A stretch of 37,265 nucleotides of DNA, taken from the NCBI GenBank assembly GCA_946402335.1, contig CAMIWE010000018.1:1-37265 (forward strand), given 5' to 3'. The translations under genes and the position numbers were made by a program. The notes under the pieces are model-generated. The model was not told the DNA's origin. It saw nothing but the letters and a program-made list of their open reading frames with translations, and did not search any database. This DNA is from an uncultured Lachnoclostridium sp. Its GTDB lineage: Bacteria; Bacillota; Clostridia; Lachnospirales; Lachnospiraceae. Below are positions 31,354 to 37,265 of this stretch, piece by piece (the first letter of the stretch is position 1; each line of letters begins with the position of its first letter).

Positions 31354-34300
31354 TTAGTGAATCTCGCTGTGGATTTCCTGAAGTGACTTCACGTTGTGCT
31401 CGTGATGCGTCTTGATGTAATGAATTCCGTCGGCGGTTGCAAGTGCTGCTGCCATCGTCGTTACATAAGGTACCTTTGCCTTGATGGCTGCCTTACGAAG
31501 GTAGCTGTCGTCATGCAGGCTGTTCTTTCCGATCGGGGAGTTGATGATCAGCTGGATCTGTCCGTTCGTAATCAGGTCATAGCAGTTCGGACGGCCCTCA
31601 TACAGCTTCAGCACCTTCTCGCACTCGATGCCCTCTGCCTTCAGACGGTCATAGGTTCCGCCCGTTGCGTACAGTTTGAAGCCGTCGCCGGCAAGAGACT
31701 TCGCAACGCGGAGTGCCTCTTCCTTATCCTTGTCCTTAACCGAGATCAGTACGCTTCCGGAAAGCGGAAGTTTGCTCTGGATAGCTTCCTGCGCCTTGAA
31801 GAATGCTTCGCCGTAGGAAGGTGACAGGCCAAGTACCTCACCGGTGGAACGCATCTCCGGTCCGAGGATCGGGTCAACCTCCGGGAACATATTGAACGGG
31901 AATGCTGCTTCCTTTACGCCGTAGTTCGGAATCGTCATTTCGTGAAGCTCCGGAACCGGGGACTTGCGTCCGGTCAGTTCGGAAGTGATAATATCGGTTG
32001 CGATCGGTACCATACGGATATTACATACCTTTGATACAAGCGGCACGGTACGGCTTGCTCTCGGGTTCGCCTCGATTACGAATACCTTGCCGTTCTCGAT
32101 GGCGTACTGCATGTTCATAAGTCCTTTGACATGCATTTCCTCTGCAATCTTTCTCGTATATTCCTTGATCGTTTTCAGATTTTCCTCGGAGATGTGTACC
32201 GAAGGAAGGATGCATGCGGAGTCTCCGGAGTGGATTCCGGCAAGCTCGATGTGCTCCATTACGGCAGGGACAAATGCGTGTGCGCCGTCGGCGATTGCGT
32301 CTGCCTCGCACTCGGTTGCATGATTCAGGAAACGGTCGATCAGGATCGGACGGTCGGGTGTTACGCCGATTGCCGCCTTCATGTATTCGGTCATCTGCTC
32401 GTCGTCATATACGACTTCCATGCCGCGTCCGCCGAGTACGAAGGAAGGACGAACCATTACGGGGTAACCGATCTTCGCTGCGATTGCGATCGCGTCATCG
32501 ACGGTTACGGCCATTCCGGATTCCGGCATCGGAATGTCAAGTTTCTTCATCATTTCACGGAAAAGGTCACGGTCTTCTGCAAGAGCGATAACTTCGGGGG
32601 AGGTTCCGAGAATCTTTACGCCGTTCTTCTTAAGGTCTGCAGCAAGGTTCAGAGGCGTCTGGCCGCCGAACTGGGCGATTACGCCGAGAGGCTTTTCCTT
32701 GTTGTAGATGGAAAGAACATCCTCAAGGGTAAGCGGCTCGAAGTAGAGCTTATCGGAAGTATCATAGTCGGTCGAAACGGTCTCGGGGTTACAGTTAACG
32801 ATGATCGTCTCAAAGCCGAGTTTCTTAAGAGCCTTTGCGGCATGTACGCAGCAGTAGTCAAACTCAATACCCTGGCCGATACGGTTCGGACCGCCGCCAA
32901 GGATCATGATCTTCCGGTTATCGGAGGAAGGGCTCTTATCAACCGGAATGTTGTAGCTTGAGAAATAGTAAGCGCTGTCCTGCGTACCGCTTACGTGTAC
33001 GCCTTCCCATGCCTCGGTAAGACCGATTGCAAGACGGCGGTTGCGGACATCGTCCTCGGATACACCGACAAGTTTTGCGAGGTAGCGGTCGGAGAAACCG
33101 TCTTTCTTGGCCTGAATCAGTTCTGCGTCAGCGGGAACCGCACCCTTCTTCGCAAGAAGTGCCTCTTCCTCTTCCACCAGTTCCTTCATCTGCTCGATGA
33201 ACCACTTCTTAACGTGTGTTGCGTTATGTACTTCGTCTACGGTTGCACCCTTGCGGATGGCTTCGTACATCTGGAAGTGACGCTCGCTCGAAGGCGTTGC
33301 AAGCTTCTGCAGAAGCTCTTCCTTCGTCAGGTCATGGAAATTCTTTACAAAGCCAAGACCGTAACGGCCGGTCTCAAGGCTGCGGATTGCCTTCTGGAAC
33401 GCTTCCTTGTAGGTCTTACCGATGCTCATTACTTCGCCTACGGCGCGCATCTGGGTTCCGAGCTTATCCTCAACGCCCTTGAACTTTTCAAATGCCCAGC
33501 GGGCAAATTTGATTACGACATAATCTCCACCCGGTACGTACTGGTCGAGTGTGCCGTGCTTTCCGCAAGGGATATCCTTCAAAGTAAGGCCGGTTGCGAG
33601 CATCGCGGATACCAAAGCGATCGGGAAACCGGTTGCCTTTGATGCAAGCGCCGAAGAGCGGGACGTTCTCGGGTTAATCTCGATAACGATGATACGGTCG
33701 CTTACCGGATCATGCGCGAACTGTACGTTTGTTCCGCCGATAACCTGTACTCTGTCAACGATCTTATAAGCCTGTTCCTGCAAACGCTTCTGCACTTCCT
33801 TGGAAATGGTAAGCATCGGAGCCGCGCAGAAGGAATCGCCGGTATGTACGCCCATCGGATCGATGTTCTCGATGAAACATACGGTAATCATGTTTCCTTC
33901 GCAGTCACGGACTACTTCGAGCTCAAGCTCTTCCCAGCCGAGGATGGATTCCTCAACGAGAACCTGTCCGACAAGGCTTGCCTGAAGACCTCTCGCGCAA
34001 ACCGTCTTCAATTCTTCTTTGTTATATACCAGTCCGCCGCCGGCGCCGCCCATCGTATAAGCCGGGCGAAGAACGACGGGATAACCGAGCTTGTCGGCAA
34101 TCATGAGAGCCTCGTCTACACTGTAGGCGACCTCACTTCTTGCCATCTCGATGCCGAGCTCGTTCATCGTGTTTTTGAACTCGATACGGTCCTCGCCGCG
34201 CTCGATGGCGTCAACCTGTACGCCGATAACCTTCACGTTGTATTTGTCCAGAACACCGGCATTGTAAAGCTCGCTGCAGAGGTTCAGTCCGGACTGTCCG

Positions 34301-34572
34301 CCGAGGTTCGGGAGCAGCGCGTCGGGACGCTCTTTTGCGATAATCTGCTCGAGACGCTCTACATTTAACGGCTCGATATACGTTACATCGGCAGTCTCGG
34401 GGTCGGTCATGATGGTCGCCGGATTGGAGTTTACGAGAACAATCTCGTATCCGAGCTTCTTGAGCGCTTTGCAGGCCTGCGTACCGGAATAGTCAAATTC
34501 GCACGCCTGACCGATGATGATCGGGCCCGAGCCGATAATCAGTACTTTGTGGATGTCTTCTCTCTTGGGCAT
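31354..34572 (-). CDS. carB: Carbamoyl-phosphate synthase large subunit
   Basis: 1072 aa, full length. Two homologous ATP-grasp halves: the carboxyphosphate domain starts with KVLIIGSGPIIIGQACEFDYSGTQA, split here as KVLIIGSGPIIIGQ and EFDYSGTQA, and the second half starts with KIMILGGGPNRIGQGIEFDY (about residue 555). An oligomerisation domain lies between (about 400-550) and the MGS-like allosteric domain is at about 930-1072. It makes carbamoyl phosphate from bicarbonate, 2 ATP and ammonia supplied by CarA. No carA, pyr or arg gene is in view on either side. ATG with GAGGAGG 8 nt upstream. A 185-nt leader holds a small ORF and hairpins (separate entries); a terminator follows. Confidence 0.97.
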   Translation of the reverse strand: MPKREDIHKVLIIGSGPIIIGQACEFDYSGTQACKALKKLGYEIVLVNSNPATIMTDPETADVTYIEPLNVERLEQIIAKERPDALLPNLGGQSGLNLCSELYNAGVLDKYNVKVIGVQVDAIERGEDRIEFKNTMNELGIEMARSEVAYSVDEALMIADKLGYPVVLRPAYTMGGAGGGLVYNKEELKTVCARGLQASLVGQVLVEESILGWEELELEVVRDCEGNMITVCFIENIDPMGVHTGDSFCAAPMLTISKEVQKRLQEQAYKIVDRVQVIGGTNVQFAHDPVSDRIIVIEINPRTSRSSALASKATGFPIALVSAMLATGLTLKDIPCGKHGTLDQYVPGGDYVVIKFARWAFEKFKGVEDKLGTQMRAVGEVMSIGKTYKEAFQKAIRSLETGRYGLGFVKNFHDLTKEELLQKLATPSSERHFQMYEAIRKGATVDEVHNATHVKKWFIEQMKELVEEEEALLAKKGAVPADAELIQAKKDGFSDRYLAKLVGVSEDDVRNRRLAIGLTEAWEGVHVSGTQDSAYYFSSYNIPVDKSPSSDNRKIMILGGGPNRIGQGIEFDYCCVHAAKALKKLGFETIIVNCNPETVSTDYDTSDKLYFEPLTLEDVLSIYNKEKPLGVIAQFGGQTPLNLAADLKKNGVKILGTSPEVIALAEDRDLFREMMKKLDIPMPESGMAVTVDDAIAIAAKIGYPVMVRPSFVLGGRGMEVVYDDEQMTEYMKAAIGVTPDRPILIDRFLNHATECEADAIADGAHAFVPAVMEHIELAGIHSGDSACILPSVHISEENLKTIKEYTRKIAEEMHVKGLMNMQYAIENGKVFVIEANPRASRTVPLVSKVCNIRMVPIATDIITSELTGRKSPVPELHEMTIPNYGVKEAAFPFNMFPEVDPILGPEMRSTGEVLGLSPSYGEAFFKAQEAIQSKLPLSGSVLISVKDKDKEEALRVAKSLAGDGFKLYATGGTYDRLKAEGIECEKVLKLYEGRPNCYDLITNGQIQLIINSPIGKNSLHDDSYLRKAAIKAKVPYVTTMAAALATADGIHYIKTHHEHNVKSLQEIHSEIH

Positions 34573-34623
34573 TTCTTCTTCCTCCTCAAATGTGTGTGTG
34601 ATATTGGGCCAAATATAGAAAAT

Positions 34624-34648
34624 GACGGAATAGAAAAACTATTCCGCC
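34624..34648 (-). promoter_or_regulatory. Hairpin in the carB leader overlapping the small ORF's stop
   Basis: Minus strand: GGCGGAATAG (34648-34639), TTTTT loop, CTATTCCGTC (34633-34624); ten pairs with one G-T. The TAG in the left arm is the stop codon of the small leader ORF. A T-rich but interrupted tract follows (ATTTTCTATATTT), so a weak terminator or attenuator is possible. Confidence 0.6.
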
Positions 34649-34719
34649 AAATAGAAAACAATGTTCTGTTCAGTAGTATTCATGTCCGTATGCAGTTTTC
34701 CGAAAGCCATGTGTGTCAT
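34639..34719 (-). CDS. Small leader ORF upstream of carB (26 codons)
   Basis: A 26-codon reading frame in the carB leader. ATG at 34719 with a strong GGAGG (34732-34728) at 8 nt; it begins MTHMAFGKLHTD and ends NIVFYLAE before TAG. The stop codon lies within the ascending arm of a 10-bp hairpin, so a translating or stalled ribosome would affect its folding. It lies on the mRNA that starts near 34757 and is 66 nt from the carB ATG. No similarity to a known peptide is recognised, and no run of identical codons (as in classical amino-acid attenuators) is seen. It may be a regulatory leader peptide, a small protein, or chance; the good ribosome-binding site and placement argue against chance. Confidence 0.45.
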   Translation of the reverse strand: MTHMAFGKLHTDMNTTEQNIVFYLAE

Positions 34720-34742
34720 GTTAATTTCCTCCGAAATGCATC

Positions 34743-34757
34743 GGTCTTCGCAAGACC
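34743..34757 (-). promoter_or_regulatory. Hairpin at the 5' end of the carB mRNA
   Basis: GGTCTT-GCG-AAGACC on the minus strand starts almost exactly at the predicted transcription start (about 34757). Such 5'-terminal stems protect mRNAs from 5'-end-dependent decay. Confidence 0.5.
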
Positions 34758-34763
34758 TGATTT

Positions 34764-34793
34764 AATATATCACAAGGATATATAGAATTGCAA
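34764..34793 (-). promoter_or_regulatory. Promoter of carB
   Basis: Minus strand: -35 TTGCAA (34793-34788), 18-bp spacer, extended -10 TGA-TATATT (hexamer 34769-34764). A near-perfect AT/CG palindrome centred on TTCGCGAA (34798-34813) lies just upstream of the -35 and could be an operator. Confidence 0.65.
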
Positions 34794-34834
34794 GAGGAAA
34801 TTTCGCGAATTTTGACTTTTTCGGAAAAGCCTTT

Positions 34835-36754
34835 TTATTCCTTCGGAATCCAGACGCGCATCTCGTTAAGCCCCCGGTTGCCCCAGGTGTAATACGGGAT
34901 CAGTTTGATGACTACGGGTTCCTTTTCGGGCGCGTCAAATGAGTACAGCTCGTCGCTTGTCTCAATACGGCTGCCGGCTACCGTCAGCATCGGCATGCCG
35001 TCGGGCGCTTCACCGGGAAGCTCGCGGATCGGCGCGGTTCTTGAAACACGCAGACCGAGTACGTCGCCGTCGTTGTCCGTTCCTTCCGCGCAATATACAA
35101 GCGGTCCGCGAAGGAACGCAATCTTTGCGGTATCGGCCGCAATATGCCGGTTCGGATAAACCCTGCGGGCACTCATATCGACATTCACAATCAGGCTGTC
35201 GCCCGCACGGAACAATCCCTGAATATAGGCGTAACCGTCTTCGATATCCGGAACGAATACCGAACCGTTCCGAAGGATCTGTACCTTCTTCGCGTAGCCG
35301 GGGATACGGACCGCAAGCTTTACATCCATCGGTTCCGCTCCGTCCGGGGCAAATGTGTACAGGATATGCCCGCTTCTCGGATAATCGCACTCTACGGTTA
35401 CCTTGCCTCCGAATTCCTTTTCCATGTCAATCGTACCGCCGAGGAACAGATGCTGGTAGAGCGCTCCGTCCTCAACGCTGTAAGCGTATTCCGCTACCGA
35501 CCCGAGAAGTCTGGCGACATTGGGCGGGCAGCATGCACACGCGAACCAGCCCGGACGTTCCGGAAGTGCGTGGCGCATTGATGCGGCAACTCCGCTTGTT
35601 CCGGGAACCGCCTCCAGAGGATTTACATAGAAGAAACGTTTTCCGTCAAGCTGCATGCCGCCGAGCACGCCGTTATAAAGCGCACGTTCCATAACATCCG
35701 CATACTCGCCCTTCTTCTCCATGCGGAGCATATGTCTTAGGAAGAAACAAAGTCCGACCGCCGCGCAGGTCTCCGCGTAAGCCGTATCGTTCGGCAGATG
35801 GTAATCGGTCGTGAACGCTTCGCCTTCGTATGCGGAACCGATTCCGCCGGTCAGATACATCCGCTTTCTTGTAATGCTCTGGTACAAATTCCGACATGCC
35901 TGCTTCAGTTCCTCGTCACCGGTTTCTAAAGCAAGATCCGCCATACCGGTATAGAGATATACGGCACGGACCGCATGTCCCACCGCATCCTTCTGCTCTC
36001 TTACCGGAAGGTGTGTCTGGTTATACTCGGGAGCTGCCGGATCCTTGCCCCACAAAAACCAGCCGCGCTCCGCGCTTTCCTTTTTAAAGAACGCGCCGCC
36101 ATCGCCGCGGGCATTGATGAAATGCGCCGCGAGTTCCTTATACTTCTCTTCTCCGGTCTTACGGTACATCCGAAGGAGCGCGAGTTCCACTTCCTCATGT
36201 CCCGGGAAGCCCGGATTTCCTTTTATAATGAAATGATCGTAAATGTGATCGGCAAATTTACACATCACGTCAAGCAGTTTCGTCTTTCCGGTCGCATCCG
36301 CGTACGCAACGGCCGCTTCCATCATATGTCCCGCGCAATAGAGCTCATGGCACTCACTGAGGTCGGTCCAGCGCCTTCCGGGTTCCTTTACCGTAAAATA
36401 AGTATTCAGATAGCCGTCCTCATGCTGCGCGGCTGCCACGATGTCAATGATCTCGTCACAGTGCGCCTCCAGTTCCGCATCCGGACAAAGCTGCAGGGAG
36501 TATGCGGCAGCCTCGAGCCATTTGGCTACATCGCTGTCCTGAAATACCATTCCGTAGAACTCCTCCTTGCAGCTTCCCTCACGGAGCATTTCCGCCGCCG
36601 CGCGGAAGTTGTCGATGGCATGGCTTTTCGCAACGCCCTCTACCTCATCCCGCAATACGGCTTCCTGATAGGGAAGCACAACCTTACGGATTTTCTCCTC
36701 CAGCTCGGAGAAAAACGTATCCTTCATCTGAAAACGCGAATTGATGTTTTCCAT
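34835..36754 (-). CDS. GH127 family beta-L-arabinofuranosidase
   Basis: 639 aa, the usual GH127 (former DUF1680) length. An (alpha/alpha)6 barrel occupies about 20-440 and two beta-sandwich domains follow. The zinc-cysteine active site of HypBA1-type enzymes is complete: E328 and C330 in AETCAAVG, and C408-C409 in the CACCPPN motif, corresponding to Glu338, Cys340, Cys417 and Cys418 of Bifidobacterium HypBA1. No signal peptide, so it acts in the cytoplasm on imported arabino-oligosaccharides. The ATG at 36754 has no close Shine-Dalgarno; AAAGGA lies 33 nt upstream. The promoter is at 36851-36879 and the leader forms three hairpins. Confidence 0.93.
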   Translation of the reverse strand: MENINSRFQMKDTFFSELEEKIRKVVLPYQEAVLRDEVEGVAKSHAIDNFRAAAEMLREGSCKEEFYGMVFQDSDVAKWLEAAAYSLQLCPDAELEAHCDEIIDIVAAAQHEDGYLNTYFTVKEPGRRWTDLSECHELYCAGHMMEAAVAYADATGKTKLLDVMCKFADHIYDHFIIKGNPGFPGHEEVELALLRMYRKTGEEKYKELAAHFINARGDGGAFFKKESAERGWFLWGKDPAAPEYNQTHLPVREQKDAVGHAVRAVYLYTGMADLALETGDEELKQACRNLYQSITRKRMYLTGGIGSAYEGEAFTTDYHLPNDTAYAETCAAVGLCFFLRHMLRMEKKGEYADVMERALYNGVLGGMQLDGKRFFYVNPLEAVPGTSGVAASMRHALPERPGWFACACCPPNVARLLGSVAEYAYSVEDGALYQHLFLGGTIDMEKEFGGKVTVECDYPRSGHILYTFAPDGAEPMDVKLAVRIPGYAKKVQILRNGSVFVPDIEDGYAYIQGLFRAGDSLIVNVDMSARRVYPNRHIAADTAKIAFLRGPLVYCAEGTDNDGDVLGLRVSRTAPIRELPGEAPDGMPMLTVAGSRIETSDELYSFDAPEKEPVVIKLIPYYTWGNRGLNEMRVWIPKE

Positions 36755-36769
36755 ATTCTTATAATACTG

Positions 36770-36841
36770 CCGGCATAAGCCGGACCGTCCTTTCTCCCGT
36801 CCGAACGGGCATTTCGTTTCTATCCCCGGGACCGCCGTCCC
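36770..36841 (-). promoter_or_regulatory. Three consecutive hairpins in the GH127 mRNA leader
   Basis: 5-bp GC stems with tetraloops, given on the plus strand: CCGGC-ATAA-GCCGG (36770-36783), CCCGT-CCGA-ACGGG (36796-36809) and GGGAC-CGCC-GTCCC (36828-36841). The possible Shine-Dalgarno AAAGGA (36793-36788) sits between the first two. None is followed by a T-run. Confidence 0.55.
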
Positions 36842-36850
36842 TTTCCGTAT

Positions 36851-36879
36851 ATTTTAACGGAAAACGCAACCACCCGCAA
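36851..36879 (-). promoter_or_regulatory. Promoter of the GH127 gene
   Basis: Minus strand: -35 TTGCGG (36879-36874), 17-bp spacer, -10 TAAAAT (36856-36851). The leader would be about 90 nt. Confidence 0.6.
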
Positions 36880-37068
36880 GGGTATATCTTTCCGATTCGG
36901 TTCGATTTTTAATCTATTTCATCCATTTTCCGCCGCATTCATCTTTCTTTTGAAAAAATTAATGAAACTTTAATCTTCGCTCAAATCTATTTTAAAAATG
37001 GTCGGATATACTGAAGCCCGTAAACGAAAACAAGTTGCAAAAAGCAAACGGTTAAGGAGGTTGTGACA

Positions 37069-37265
37069 GTGAATATTTTGTTTCGGTACATCCGAAAGAA
37101 CATGTTGGAGAAAAAGGGGAGGCTCCTTTTAGTGATTCTCTCCGTAGCGATCAGCGCGGGACTGCTGGTCGCCTGTATCGGTATGATGGATACCATCAAA
37201 GACAGCTTCACGGAGCCCACAAGACGGGCGACGGAAGGACGCGAAGTGGCCCTCAGTTCGGTTGA
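37069..37265 (+). CDS. Partial ABC transporter permease (FtsX/MacB-like)
   Basis: The first 65 codons of a gene that runs off the right edge. It starts at GTG 37069 with AAGGAGG 8 nt upstream (an earlier in-frame GTG at 37063 is too close to it). The N-terminus MNILFRYIRKNMLEKKGRLL is followed by a hydrophobic helix VILSVAISAGLLVACIGM and a soluble stretch, the pattern of FtsX-like permeases with a large extracytoplasmic domain. Such proteins work with an ATPase in lipoprotein or peptide export or in antimicrobial peptide resistance. Partner genes would lie outside the window. Confidence 0.75.
   Translation, partial: MNILFRYIRKNMLEKKGRLLLVILSVAISAGLLVACIGMMDTIKDSFTEPTRRATEGREVALSSV

Larger units (their letters stand above)
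36755..37068. other. Divergent intergenic region between the GH127 and ABC permease genes
   Basis: No gene. It contains the GH127 leader with three hairpins (36770-36841), the GH127 promoter (36851-36879), a CATTTTCCG motif (36924-36932) and, for the plus-strand permease, a -10 like TATACT at 37007-37012 without a convincing -35. AAGGAGG at 37054-37060 serves the permease. Confidence 0.6.

Noticed and set aside
31167-31415. 82-codon plus-strand ORF with a Shine-Dalgarno-like AGGAAGG
   Set aside because: It runs through the carB terminator hairpin and into the carB 3' end on the other strand, and the translated product has no domain-like character.
34573-34763. PyrR-binding attenuator upstream of carB
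   Set aside because: No PyrR-type conserved loop with a following strong terminator was found; the hairpin present has a different shape and contains an ORF stop.
1-37265. CRISPR arrays, tRNA or rRNA genes, insertion sequences, prophage genes
   Set aside because: No evenly spaced repeats, cloverleaf-like sequences, transposase or phage proteins were seen on either strand; the only direct repeats are pairs or short tandem copies.

Overview
The window looks like a chromosomal segment from a gut or rumen-type Clostridia bacterium, most likely a Lachnospiraceae member. Pointers are a NuoE/HydC-type electron-transfer subunit starting an operon, a CarD-family regulator, spore photoproduct lyase, DUF1846, DUF3137 next to LemA, strong AGGAGG ribosome-binding sites, frequent TTG and GTG starts, and several plant-glycan enzymes (GH130, GH30, GH127 and three SGNH acetyl-esterase-like proteins). 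No tRNA, rRNA, insertion sequence, prophage or CRISPR array was seen. Base composition and style are uniform, so nothing marks the window as a mobile island.

Layout. 1-566: start of an electron-bifurcating hydrogenase/NADH-type operon (minus). 921-1424: CarD-type regulator (minus), divergent from a plus-strand operon at 1702-4281: MTAN-like nucleosidase, spore photoproduct lyase (TTG start, overlapping the nucleosidase by 38 nt) and a short-chain dehydrogenase. 4426-5929: LemA and DUF3137 membrane proteins. 6021-8948: peptidase T and a large unknown membrane protein. 9112-11189: GH130 mannoside phosphorylase divergent from an AraC regulator. 11238-14906: MgtE, then a diguanylate cyclase, then an FKBP/trigger-factor lipoprotein (minus). 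14965-18469: branching enzyme GlgB followed by a cytoplasmic SGNH hydrolase. 18668-20146: GH30 lipoprotein (plus). 20255-27674: a minus-strand run in transcription order TrpS, HD-GYP protein, DUF1846, AsnA, AzlC, AzlD and a secreted SGNH lipoprotein. 27951-30820: CE2-type esterase lipoprotein, DeoC, DeoD. 31354-34572: CarB without CarA. 34835-36754: GH127 arabinofuranosidase. 37069 to the end: start of an ABC-transporter permease (plus).

How the genes fit together. Most genes are housekeeping or metabolic. The glycan genes suggest extracellular trimming and deacetylation of hemicellulose by lipoproteins (GH30, CE2, SGNH), with intracellular phosphorolysis or hydrolysis (GH130, GH127, cytoplasmic SGNH). 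GlgB serves glycogen storage. DeoC and DeoD salvage nucleosides. GGDEF and HD-GYP proteins make and degrade cyclic-di-GMP.

The most unusual items are non-coding or translational. The carB leader carries a promoter-proximal hairpin, a 26-codon ORF with its own strong Shine-Dalgarno, and a second hairpin containing that ORF's stop codon. Two tandem hairpins with an identical 11-nt loop segment lie upstream of the CE2 gene. At lemA a hairpin separates the Shine-Dalgarno from the start codon. A perfect 18-bp palindrome lies in the trpS leader. Four tightly placed TTG starts have strong Shine-Dalgarno sequences. All calls are by eye from the sequence; family names rest on recalled motifs, not on searches.
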